From contig NZ_PYFX01000018.1 in the NCBI RefSeq assembly GCF_003020115.1, positions 1-64,000 of the forward strand: a stretch of 64,000 bases of DNA. Reading direction: 5' to 3'. Numbering within the stretch: the first letter of the stretch is position 1; each line of letters opens with the position of its first letter. This stretch comes from Bradyrhizobium sp. MOS002. Its GTDB lineage: Bacteria > Pseudomonadota > Alphaproteobacteria > Rhizobiales > Xanthobacteraceae. The notes beneath the pieces are model-generated. The model had not been told where the DNA came from. It saw only the letters and a list, made by a program, of their open reading frames with translations, and did not search any database. Shown here one piece after another: positions 41,365 through 48,881 of the stretch. Position numbers and translations under genes: made by a program.

Positions 41365-41607
41365 ATGTTGCCTCAATTCGGCACCGCCGTTCGCAAGAAG
41401 AACCTCAACAAGGCCGCAGCCGGCGAGATCGGCGGCGGAGCAGCGGACCAGGCCTCGGTCGATGCCGCCTGGCTCGTGCTGGAAGCCGCCAACGATCTCG
41501 GTGACCATGCCGCGATCGAGGCTTGCCGTCGCGTCATCGACGCCGAGCTGAACGGCACGGTGGCCGGCAGCGCGGATGTAGATCTCGTGCTGGGATATTT
41601 CAGGTAA
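41365..41607 (+). CDS. Small protein downstream of DUF2336 gene
   Basis: An 80-residue protein with AGGGAG upstream of its ATG. It reads MLPQFGTAVRKKNLNKAAAG, then AWLVLEAANDLGDHAAIEACRRVIDAEL. Hydrophilic, helical, without signal peptide. It follows the DUF2336 gene by 45 nt on the same strand and may be cotranscribed. I do not recognise the family. Confidence 0.6.
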   Translation: MLPQFGTAVRKKNLNKAAAGEIGGGAADQASVDAAWLVLEAANDLGDHAAIEACRRVIDAELNGTVAGSADVDLVLGYFR

Positions 41608-41654
41608 GGCCCCGCAGGCGTCCGCTGCATCCGCCTACGCGGCCGTTTCCACAA

Positions 41655-41757
41655 CGTCATTGCGAGCGCAGCGAAGCACTCCAGTCTGCCGCCGCGGAAA
41701 GATTCTGGATTTCTTTCGCGGAGCCTGTCATCGGGCCGCGCTTCGCGCGGACCCGGT
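41655..41757. repeat. Interspersed repeat (CGTCATTGCGAGCGCAGCGAAG type)
   Basis: CGTCATTGCGAGCGCAGCGA at the start and GGGCCGCGCTTCGCGCGGACCCGG at the end flank a noncoding stretch. This sequence style is widely interspersed in Bradyrhizobium intergenic regions. It lies upstream of a small membrane protein ORF. Confidence 0.55.
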
Positions 41758-41765
41758 GTCTAACA

Positions 41766-41894
41766 ATGATGAAGCGCAGGGCACCGCCGCCGACCGGCGA
41801 ATTTCTGTTCAAGGACATCGTCCTGCTGTGCGTCTGCGTGGTGTTGTTTCTGGCCTCCCTGCCGAAATCGGTTGTCCGGCTGCGCACCGAATGA
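41766..41894 (+). CDS. Very small single-span membrane protein (tentative)
   Basis: A 42-residue ORF (MMKRRAPPPTGEFLFKDIVL...) with one hydrophobic helix (IVLLCVCVVLFLASL) flanked by basic residues. It lies between the interspersed repeat and the convergent GNAT gene, 13 nt from the GNAT stop. No strong ribosome site, but the composition is that of a small membrane protein. It could be a chance frame. Confidence 0.35.
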   Translation: MMKRRAPPPTGEFLFKDIVLLCVCVVLFLASLPKSVVRLRTE

Positions 41895-41909
41895 TCGTCA
41901 GGTCGTCTC

Positions 41910-42407
41910 TCACCGCCGGATCCGGTAGAGGACGCCATTCTCGCCGTGACGGAACGTGCTTCGCTCGAGGAGATAGTTGGTCTTCTCCAGAACGCGGCGC
42001 GATGCGCCATTGCCCACATAGACCAGGCCGATGAGGGACGGCAGCTCGTGGTGTAACAGTCCGATGTCGGTCAGCGCGGTCGCGGTCTCGCTTGCAAGGC
42101 CGCGGCCCCAGAACTCGCGCTTGAACGCGTAGGCTATCTCGATCTCGTCGATATCGTCCACCAGGATGTGCCGGATGCCCGCCCGCCCGGCGAATGCCCC
42201 GTCGTTCGCTCGCAACACCCACAGCCCGAAGCCATGCTGGTCCCAATGGGAGATATTTGCGTCCAGATAGGTCTTCGTCCTCTCAGCCGGGCGGACGCCG
42301 CCGAGATAGCGCGAAACGTCCGCATCGAGATGCAAGGCGACGAGGTCGGCGAGATGATTTTCGTTCAGCCTCTCGGCCGTCAGGTTCTCGGTGCTGAAAT
42401 GATCCAT
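41910..42407 (-). CDS. GNAT-family N-acetyltransferase
   Basis: A 165-residue acetyltransferase of the RimJ/RimL-like GNAT branch. Signatures are LTAERLNENHLADLVALHLD at the N-terminus, IEIAYAFKREFWGRGLASETATAL (acetyl-CoA loop) and VYVGNGASRRVLEKTNYLLE. The substrate is unknown. A fragment of a related gene is present at 45255-45320, which suggests that a second copy decayed. Confidence 0.82.
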   Translation of the reverse strand: MDHFSTENLTAERLNENHLADLVALHLDADVSRYLGGVRPAERTKTYLDANISHWDQHGFGLWVLRANDGAFAGRAGIRHILVDDIDEIEIAYAFKREFWGRGLASETATALTDIGLLHHELPSLIGLVYVGNGASRRVLEKTNYLLERSTFRHGENGVLYRIRR

Positions 42408-42570
42408 GGACCCGGATAGCCACTTTCGGAGCAGGTCAAGATGACGCGCCTTCGCCGTCCCTCATGATTTCTAACACATCCTAACGGGCAATTTTGGCGG
42501 CATCCGGTCAATGTTCCAATGGAAAAGCGGCCGGCATTTCCAAATCAGCACGATTGTCGACGGAGATCGC

Positions 42571-43842
42571 ATGACGTCCAAATCGCAAATCGAATCACCG
42601 CAACGGCCCGCGAGCGTCTCCCGCCGTGGTTTTGTGGGAGGTCTGTCGGCGGGCGTTCTAGGGGCGGTTGCGACCGAAGCGGCGGCCGCGCAAACGCTGG
42701 CTGACGTTCCTGATCGCGGGCCCGGCGCCGATCTCGGTGCGCACAGCGAACGATCGCGCTTCGTCAAGATCGATCGCATTCCCGAAGCAGGACCGGGCAA
42801 GCGCAACGTCGACCCCAATGATGCCATCAACTCCAAGACGCCGCATCAGAAGCTGGTAGGCAACATCACGCCGACCGATCTGCATTACGAGCGCAGCCAT
42901 TCCGGGGTGCCGGACATCGATCCCGCGCAGCACCGTCTGCTGATCCATGGCCTGGTTCAGAAGCCTCTGGTGTTCAGCGTCGATGATCTCAAGCGGATGC
43001 CGTCGGTCACGCGCGTGGTCTTCATCGAATGCACGGGAAACGGATGGGAAAACTGGAAGAAGGCAGACCCTGATCTGACGGTGCAGAACACGCACGGCCT
43101 CGTCAGCACCAATGAGTGGACCGGCGTTCCGCTGAAGTTCCTGATTGGTCTCGCGGGCAAGGAGAAGAACTCGAACTGGATGCTCGCCGAGGGAGGCGAT
43201 GGCGCGGGCGTCGACCGCAGCATTCCGCTGACCGACGAAATCGTGAACGAGGCCTTTGTCGCCTACGGTCAGAACGGCGAACCACTGCGCCCCGCGCACG
43301 GCTTTCCGATGCGGCTGGTAATGCCGGGCTTCGAGGGCAACCTCAACATCAAATGGCTGCGTCGTCTCAAGTTCGGCACTGAGCCTTGGATGACCCGCTG
43401 GGAAACGGCGCGCTATACGCAGCTGCTTGCCAACGGCAAGGCCCGCCAGTTCCAGCTGAGGATGGAAACCAACTCCGTCATCACGCAGCCCTCGGGCACG
43501 ATGCAGATCCAGCCCGGCTACAACCGTATCTCCGGTCTCGCCTGGAGCGGCCATGGCAAGATCGCCAAGGTCGAGATATCGACCGACGGCGCGAACATCT
43601 GGAAACAGGCGCAGCTGAATCAGCCGGTGCTGTCCAAGGCCCAGGTTCGATTCCAGATGGACTGGGTCTGGGACGGCAAGCCGACACGGATCGTGAGCCG
43701 CGCGACCGACGAGCAAGGCAATGTTCAGCCGGACCGGCAGTCCTTCATCGCCGCGATGGGGAGCAATGCGCTGTTCCATTACAACGCCCAGCAGACCTGG
43801 AGCATCGACGAGGCCGGGAGGGTCCGTAATGTCCTCGCTTGA
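42571..43842 (+). CDS. soxC: Sulfite dehydrogenase-type molybdopterin oxidoreductase (SoxC/SorA-like)
   Basis: A 423-residue periplasmic molybdenum enzyme of the sulfite oxidase family. A twin-arginine signal (SRRGFVGGLSAGVLGA) leads it to the Tat system. The Mo-binding Cys is Cys154 in FIECTGNGWENW, and the sulfite-oxidase landmark GFPMRLVMPGFEGNLNIKWL is present, followed by a dimerisation domain. It probably oxidises sulfite, or sulfane as part of Sox. The cytochrome c gene follows with a 14-nt overlap. No soxAXYZB genes are in the window, so it may act as an independent sulfite dehydrogenase. ATG at 42571 has GGAG upstream. Confidence 0.82.
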   Translation: MTSKSQIESPQRPASVSRRGFVGGLSAGVLGAVATEAAAAQTLADVPDRGPGADLGAHSERSRFVKIDRIPEAGPGKRNVDPNDAINSKTPHQKLVGNITPTDLHYERSHSGVPDIDPAQHRLLIHGLVQKPLVFSVDDLKRMPSVTRVVFIECTGNGWENWKKADPDLTVQNTHGLVSTNEWTGVPLKFLIGLAGKEKNSNWMLAEGGDGAGVDRSIPLTDEIVNEAFVAYGQNGEPLRPAHGFPMRLVMPGFEGNLNIKWLRRLKFGTEPWMTRWETARYTQLLANGKARQFQLRMETNSVITQPSGTMQIQPGYNRISGLAWSGHGKIAKVEISTDGANIWKQAQLNQPVLSKAQVRFQMDWVWDGKPTRIVSRATDEQGNVQPDRQSFIAAMGSNALFHYNAQQTWSIDEAGRVRNVLA

Positions 43843-44377
43843 CAATCGGCTTGTCGCAGCGGCTCTCACGCTCGGCCTGCTCGCAGCGCCCGCATTTGCG
43901 TCCGATTTCGGCCGTCCCGCAACCCCGGCGGAGATCAAGCTCTGGGACATCGACGTCGCCCCCGATGGCAAGGGTCTGCCTGTCGGCGGCGGCACGGTTG
44001 CACAGGGGAAGCAGGTCTTCGCCGACAATTGCGCGGCCTGTCATGGCGACAACGGCCAGGGCGGGATCAAGGATCGGCTGGCCGGGGGGCAGGGCACACT
44101 CGCTTCCGGCGCGCCGGTCAAGACCGTGGGCAGCTTCTGGCCCTACGCGACGACCTTGTACGACTACATTCACCGCGCGATGCCATATCCCACGCCGGGT
44201 TCGCTCAGCACCGACGACACCTATGCCGTCACCGCCTATATCCTGAGTCTGAACGGCATCGTTCCCCCCGACGGCAAGGTTGATAAGGACAGCTTGCCGA
44301 AGATCAAGATGCCCAACCGCGACGGCTTCATTCCGGAGCCGGAATTCGATCCGGCAAAACTATTCCGCAAGAAATGA
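43829..44377 (+). CDS. soxD: Periplasmic c-type cytochrome, partner of the sulfite dehydrogenase
   Basis: A 182-residue monohaem cytochrome c with signal peptide (LVAAALTLGLLAAPAFA) and a haem motif CAACH at 68-72; a Met in HRAMPYPTPG is the probable sixth ligand. It accepts electrons from the molybdoenzyme. Paracoccus SoxD is dihaem and longer, so this is nearer to a small SorB/SoxD-like cytochrome and the symbol is tentative. The start overlaps the upstream gene, with GGGAGGG just upstream. Confidence 0.75.
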   Translation: MSSLDNRLVAAALTLGLLAAPAFASDFGRPATPAEIKLWDIDVAPDGKGLPVGGGTVAQGKQVFADNCAACHGDNGQGGIKDRLAGGQGTLASGAPVKTVGSFWPYATTLYDYIHRAMPYPTPGSLSTDDTYAVTAYILSLNGIVPPDGKVDKDSLPKIKMPNRDGFIPEPEFDPAKLFRKK

Positions 44378-44387
44378 GCGTGTGATC

Positions 44388-44858
44388 ATGAGGGTTTCGG
44401 CGCTGGTCAAGATCCTCGCTTTGGTTGCTGCGACATGTTTATGGGAGACCCAAGCCATGGCCGTCGACGGACTCATCACGATCAAGAGCAGTTTCGGGCC
44501 CGAAGAGACGATGAAGCGGCTGGAAGCGGAAGTGACGGCCAAGGGCCTCACAATATTCGCCCATGTCGACCATGCCGCGGCCGCCGCCGCTGCCGGTCTG
44601 CCGTTGCGCCCGACCGATCTCATCATCTTCGGGAACGCCAGGGGTGGCACGCCCTTGATGCAGCAGTCGCAGACCAGCGGCATCGATCTGCCGCTGAAGG
44701 CGCTGGTCTGGCAGGACGAGCAAGGCGCGACGTGGCTGTCCTACAACGATCCGGCGTATCTCGCCGGGCGTCACGGCATCGGTGAGCCGGCCAAGGCTGC
44801 AATCGTCGCCATGACGGCGGCCCTGCACGCGATTACGACCAAGGTCACCGCACCCTAG
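44388..44858 (+). CDS. Exported DUF302 protein
   Basis: A 156-residue protein with an N-terminal signal peptide (VKILALVAATCLWETQAMA) and a DUF302 domain (FGPEETMKRLEAEVTAKGLT...RPTDLIIFGNARGGTPLM). DUF302 proteins are small, often periplasmic, alpha-beta proteins of unknown function. It follows the cytochrome by 10 nt, so it is in the same operon. Start may also be GTG at 44382. Confidence 0.78.
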   Translation: MRVSALVKILALVAATCLWETQAMAVDGLITIKSSFGPEETMKRLEAEVTAKGLTIFAHVDHAAAAAAAGLPLRPTDLIIFGNARGGTPLMQQSQTSGIDLPLKALVWQDEQGATWLSYNDPAYLAGRHGIGEPAKAAIVAMTAALHAITTKVTAP

Positions 44859-44903
44859 CGCAACGGGACGGCCGCGCGACGCGTGCGCCTTGAGGAGAGA
44901 TCC

Positions 44904-45251
44904 ATGACCAGCACCAACGGGCAACCGGACTCACCTGCTCCCGGCGACGGCAAGATCGCCAGATGGGCGGTCATCGCGGTGTTATGCGCCTTCCTCGTCG
45001 GTGCCGGCGTCCTCGGCTATCTCGGCTGGTCCAGCACGACGACGGAGGTGCCGGCATCGGGTTATGTCGCACTGGTGCTCGGTGTCGTGTTTTCGCTGGT
45101 TGTCGGCATCGGCTTGATGGCGCTGGTGTTCTACAGCAGCCGCAAGGGTTACGACGAACCGGCGGTGCTGATCCGGGAGCCGGAGAGCGATGCGGACGAA
45201 GATGTCGTCAGCTCACGCTCCGGTACACCGCCCACTGAGCGAGTACACTGA
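44904..45251 (+). CDS. Small two-span membrane protein in the sulfite dehydrogenase operon
   Basis: A 115-residue protein with two hydrophobic helices (WAVIAVLCAFLVGAGVLGYL and ALVLGVVFSLVVGIGLMAL), a short outer loop and an acidic C-terminal tail (EPESDADEDVV). GAGGAGAGA precedes the ATG. It is 45 nt after the DUF302 gene and probably cotranscribed. I do not recognise a family; a membrane anchor or electron-transfer accessory is possible. Confidence 0.65.
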   Translation: MTSTNGQPDSPAPGDGKIARWAVIAVLCAFLVGAGVLGYLGWSSTTTEVPASGYVALVLGVVFSLVVGIGLMALVFYSSRKGYDEPAVLIREPESDADEDVVSSRSGTPPTERVH

Positions 45252-45254
45252 GCC

Positions 45255-45320
45255 GGATGATCGCATCGAGATGCAATGTGGCGAGGTCGGCGAGGTGATC
45301 TTCGCGAAGCCTTGGTGCGC
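45255..45320 (-). pseudogene. Fragment of a GNAT acetyltransferase gene
   Basis: Read on the minus strand the segment encodes LREDHLADLATLHLDA, matching LNENHLADLVALHLDA of the intact GNAT gene at 41910-42407. The nucleotide match is about 80% over 50 bp and lies beside CGGTACACCG repeats. No start, ribosome site or remaining domain: a decayed copy. Confidence 0.6.
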
Positions 45321-45340
45321 TTAGCCTCGCAAGATCGGGC

Positions 45341-46372
45341 TCAGCTTCCTGAATCTTTCAACCAGGAGGCAATCGTCTGATTAAGGTCATCAGGCACTTC
45401 ATGCTGAATAAAGTGGCCAACGTCAGGCACGATCTTGACCGTGAGATTGTCCGGATTTTCAATCCATGACTTTTCCAGATCAATCGTGCTTAGCAAGGCG
45501 TGGGTCTCCTCGATTCCGTGCACATGCAAGACCGGGCATTTGATCACGGCACCGGTGAGTTTCTTCATGGTTGGATCGAAAAGATTGAGCGCAAGCTGGG
45601 AAAACGCGTAATTGGCTTTGTAATAATTCATCATGGACGAGATGGAAGATTTCGCGAAAGCCTCGACGTATCGACTCCTCACCTGTGGATCGACAACCCA
45701 GTATGCCAAATCCTGCGCAGTCAAATTGTCGCCTTTGCCTCGAGCGAAGAACCGTGTGGCGTAGGCGCTGGCCTTGGCCTGCGCGATAGGATGGTTCCAA
45801 GGGAGCAATTCCCTCGTGATGGCGCCGGGATGAGGAACGCTGAGGACGACAAGTCTTTCGATCAGGTCCGGATTTTGCCCGGCGAATAGCCACGACAAAG
45901 CGGCGCCCCAGTCGTGCCCGATCAGGATGGCCTTGCGACCGTTTCTCTCTGCATTGATCACGGCACGGATGTCATCGAGGAGAACCGGAAACTTATAGTT
46001 CTCGACGCCTTCCGGCCGATCGCTCAAATCGTATCCGCGCAGATCGAGAGCGACCACCTGATAATTTGCTGAAAATGCCTGGATCTGATTTCGCCAGGAA
46101 TACCAAAAGTCGGGAAACCCGTGCACGAACACCATCAGCGGTTTTTGATTGGAGCCCATGGTGACGTAGTGGATTTTCGTTCCTGCATTTTCCGCATATC
46201 GGTGCAGAAGGTTCGGATCCTTATCGATATCAACGGCGGGCTCGCTCAAAGCGACAGGGATCTTGTTGTGCCAGATGGCATCGCTTGACGTTTCTCCGCA
46301 AACGACGCGAGTGGACATCGCAGTGAACATGGCAGCTCCTAAAAGCATCATCGCGCAGGATCTAGAGGCCAT
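45341..46372 (-). CDS. Exported alpha/beta hydrolase, epoxide hydrolase-like
   Basis: A 343-residue hydrolase with a signal peptide (MASRSCAMMLLGAAMFTAMS). The oxyanion-hole motif is VFVHGFPDFWYSWRNQI, the nucleophile Asp is in LIGHDWGAALSW, and the His in IVPDVGHFIQHEVP. The acidic nucleophile and HGFP/HDWG pattern are typical of epoxide hydrolases. Lower GC than the window average suggests transfer. Divergent from a TetR regulator with a strong operator. Confidence 0.82.
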   Translation of the reverse strand: MASRSCAMMLLGAAMFTAMSTRVVCGETSSDAIWHNKIPVALSEPAVDIDKDPNLLHRYAENAGTKIHYVTMGSNQKPLMVFVHGFPDFWYSWRNQIQAFSANYQVVALDLRGYDLSDRPEGVENYKFPVLLDDIRAVINAERNGRKAILIGHDWGAALSWLFAGQNPDLIERLVVLSVPHPGAITRELLPWNHPIAQAKASAYATRFFARGKGDNLTAQDLAYWVVDPQVRSRYVEAFAKSSISSMMNYYKANYAFSQLALNLFDPTMKKLTGAVIKCPVLHVHGIEETHALLSTIDLEKSWIENPDNLTVKIVPDVGHFIQHEVPDDLNQTIASWLKDSGS

Positions 46373-46524
46373 CTCAGTGGTCCCATTCGCTAGAACAATT
46401 GCCGAAACCGAAATTGCTTGAGCTCATTTGAGTATGTCCTGCGCAGCAATCTGTAAAAGTGTAGTTCCATCTATTGCAACTTCTGGAAGTAAATTTGATA
46501 AAGATGATATGGCGGGCACATTTA

Positions 46525-46559
46525 CTATGGTGATCGCCATAGTATGGCGATCACCATAG
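46525..46559. promoter_or_regulatory. 35-bp perfect palindrome, double TetR operator
   Basis: CTATGGTGATCGCCATA (46525-46541), central G (46542), TATGGCGATCACCATAG (46543-46559). Each half is itself a 16-bp near-palindrome TATGGYGATCRCCATA, so two adjacent sites are nested in one symmetric unit, suited to two TetR dimers. It lies 33 bp upstream of the TetR start. Confidence 0.8.
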
Positions 46560-46591
46560 CGGTGTCAAGCCATGCGTGTTATGCTGACGGG

Positions 46592-47206
46592 ATGCCCCGT
46601 AAGACTGACGCCCGCGATCGCGCGATTGCCACTGCCGAGCGACTGTTTCGCATCCAAGGCTACACTGCGACGGGATTGAGCCAGATCATCGAAGAAAGCG
46701 GCTCGCCCAAAGGATCGTTCTATTTTCATTTTCCGCGCGGTAAGGCACAGCTCGCAGAAGAAGCAATCGATCATTACGTTGCGACCAGAATGGCTGTGTT
46801 GCGGGCTATCTCGGCGAATACGACCGGCGATGCCCTGAGTTTTGTTCGCCAGATTTTCGGCGCGTTCGCGGCCGAGATGGTCGCCTCTGATTTCCAGTAT
46901 GGATGTCTCATGCAGAATCTGGCGAATGAGCTTCCTGCACTCGACGCTGAACTGACCATACGGGTCGCGCGCGGATTTGCTGATTCAACCGAGATCGTCG
47001 CGGAGCATTTCAGGGGGTGCGGTTTCACGTCCGCGCGCGCATCTTCGACCGCTTCCGCATTGGTCGCTGCCGTCGAAGGCGCACGTACGATCGCCCGCCT
47101 GCAACGCACAGCGGCTATATTCGACGCGCTGGCGGATGTGAGTGTCCAGGGGTGGGCGGCCCCCGAGGGGAAGCCCGAGGTCAGCTCCCGGCGGCGCGGA
47201 CGATAG
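46592..47206 (+). CDS. TetR-family regulator (LmrA/YxaF-like)
   Basis: A 204-residue regulator. The helix-turn-helix is RAIATAERLFRIQGYTATGLSQIIEESGSPKGSFYFHFPRGKAQLAEEAI, closest to the LmrA/YxaF type. The C-terminal domain is helical. ATG at 46592 was chosen over 46544 because the latter lies inside the 35-bp operator. It likely represses itself and the divergent alpha/beta hydrolase. A hairpin after the stop may terminate it. Confidence 0.83.
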   Translation: MPRKTDARDRAIATAERLFRIQGYTATGLSQIIEESGSPKGSFYFHFPRGKAQLAEEAIDHYVATRMAVLRAISANTTGDALSFVRQIFGAFAAEMVASDFQYGCLMQNLANELPALDAELTIRVARGFADSTEIVAEHFRGCGFTSARASSTASALVAAVEGARTIARLQRTAAIFDALADVSVQGWAAPEGKPEVSSRRRGR

Positions 47207-47207
47207 C

Positions 47208-47235
47208 TGCAACGGCGAACTTCCTTGCCGTTGCA
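47208..47235 (+). terminator. Hairpin after the TetR gene
   Basis: TGCAACGGC/GCCGTTGCA, a perfect 9-bp stem with a 10-nt loop, starting 2 nt after the TetR stop. No clear U-tract follows, so termination may be partial. Confidence 0.4.
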
Positions 47236-47387
47236 ATTGGGATGAAGCGATGTTCACCGCGTCGTTCCAGACGCGCGGCATCGAATGACATTGACGCGGA
47301 ATAACGGGCAGTGCTTCTTACCATTGCAAGGACGCGCTTTCGTTGGGGGTGACGGCCGTCCAGCGAATGTTCCGACGCGGAGTGGCA

Positions 47388-48563
47388 ATGGATTTCGAGC
47401 GCGACATAGCCAAGGTCAGCGGAATCGCTGCGGTCTCGACCATCCTCGACGTGGTCAGCCGGACTACCGGCATGGGGTTTACGGCCGTTGCCCGCGTTAC
47501 GGAGGACAGATGGATCACCTGTGCCTCGCGTGACCAACTTGCGTTCGGGCTGAAGCCCGGTGACGAGCTCAAGGTCGAGACCACGATCTGCCATGAGATC
47601 CGGCAGAGCCGTGAGGCGGTCGTCATCGACAACGTCAGCGAAGATGCCGCGTTCTGCAACCATCACACGCCTACGCAATATGGCTTCCAAAGCTACATCT
47701 CCGTGCCGATCATTCTTCCCGACGGTTCGTTCTTTGGAACTCTTTGCGCGATCGATCCGAAGCCGCGCAAGCTCCGGACTCCCGAAGTTATCGGCATGTT
47801 CAAGCTTTTTGCTGAGCTGATCGCGTCTCACCTCGATGCGGCCGAGCGCGTCGAGCTGATCGAGAGCAGGCTCGCGCTGGAACAACGCAATGCCGAACTG
47901 CGCGAGCAGTTCATCGCCGTGCTCGGTCACGACCTCCGAAACCCTCTTGCCTCGATCCAGGGCGGCCTGCGGCTTCTGAACAAGAAGGTCGATGACGAGG
48001 GGAAGAACTGGATCAACCTTCTGCAGGGAAGCGTGGCCCGGATGGCGGGCCTGATCGACAATGTGATGGACTTCGCCCGCGCGCGACTCGGCGCCGGGAT
48101 GCAGCTCAAGCTGAGAGAGCAGCCACTCGAACCTGTCATCAAGCAGATCGTTGCGGAGTTCGAGAACGTGCATCCGGATCGCGTCATCGAAACCGTCGTC
48201 AGCGTTCCCCGGAGCGTGAGGATCGACGCCGACCGCATAGGTCAGATGCTGTCCAATCTTCTCGGCAACGCGATTTCCTATGGAGCCGCCAACGAGCCGA
48301 TCAGGGTGCTGGCCCGGGCGACCGGAGCTGGCTTCGACATCAGCGTTGTCAACAAAGGTGCGCCAATTCCGGAGGAAGCGATGCCGCGCCTTTTCACTGC
48401 GTTCGACCGCGGCGACGTTCTGCCGAACCAGAAAGGGCTTGGGCTCGGATTATACATCGCCCAGGAGATCGCGCGCGCCCATGGTGGGTTGATCGTCGCG
48501 TCGTCGATGCGGGATGAAACAGTGTTCACCGCGACGTTTCCGGCGAGCCCGGCCCGCGCCTGA
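47388..48563 (+). CDS. GAF-domain sensor histidine kinase (soluble)
   Basis: A 391-residue cytoplasmic kinase. A GAF domain (about 20-165) is followed by HisKA with His181 in VLGHDLRNPLASI and an HATPase domain with NLLGNAISYG and GLGLGLYIA. No membrane segment: it senses an internal signal. The start at 47388 has GGAG upstream; the TTG at 47343 is less likely. No response regulator is adjacent, so it is an orphan kinase. Confidence 0.85.
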   Translation: MDFERDIAKVSGIAAVSTILDVVSRTTGMGFTAVARVTEDRWITCASRDQLAFGLKPGDELKVETTICHEIRQSREAVVIDNVSEDAAFCNHHTPTQYGFQSYISVPIILPDGSFFGTLCAIDPKPRKLRTPEVIGMFKLFAELIASHLDAAERVELIESRLALEQRNAELREQFIAVLGHDLRNPLASIQGGLRLLNKKVDDEGKNWINLLQGSVARMAGLIDNVMDFARARLGAGMQLKLREQPLEPVIKQIVAEFENVHPDRVIETVVSVPRSVRIDADRIGQMLSNLLGNAISYGAANEPIRVLARATGAGFDISVVNKGAPIPEEAMPRLFTAFDRGDVLPNQKGLGLGLYIAQEIARAHGGLIVASSMRDETVFTATFPASPARA

Positions 48564-48881
48564 GAAGGCGTGCTACGCCGGCCTAGCTTGCCGTCACGAA
48601 GCGTCGCGCCAATTCTCCGACAATACCATCATGCGCCTGTTTTGCCCGACGGTGCAACCGGCGAACAGCTGGTAGCGCGGATTGTGCGAGGCTCTTCCCG
48701 GATGCGGTCCGGCGATTTTCTTGCGGACAAGGCATTGTGCCTCTTCCGAGAGAGCTGCACGAAAACTTCCAGAGGATGTGAATGGGTTCACACACACGTA
48801 GTCGCTCCGGATTTACGGTACCCGCTGATTCCGCGTAGAGCGGCCCGTTCGAACTATCTCGCTCAAGAGGGAGTTCAGGCT
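48564..48881. other. Intergenic region with an interspersed direct repeat
   Basis: About 318 bp with the repeat at 48624-48657. The 104-residue upstream extension of the next gene's frame is not supported: it is Cys/Arg/His rich with no typical start, and the true start at 48882 has AGAGGGAG. No other gene is seen. Confidence 0.4.
48624..48657. repeat. Interspersed repeat CATCATGCGCCTGTTTTGCC (left copy)
   Basis: ACCATCATGCGCCTGTTTTG followed by CCCGACGGTGCAAC. Matches 50573-50606 (GCCATCATGCTCCTGTTTTG, then CCCGACGGAGCAAC) at about 30 of 34 positions, as direct copies either side of the membrane-protein gene. Confidence 0.6.

Noticed and set aside
46544..46591. Earlier TetR start (MAITIAVSS)
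   Set aside because: These codons are half of the 35-bp operator; HTH homology begins after 46592.
48570..48881. 104-residue upstream extension of the membrane-protein frame
   Set aside because: It contains an interspersed repeat and atypical composition; the start at 48882 has a good ribosome site and signal-like sequence.
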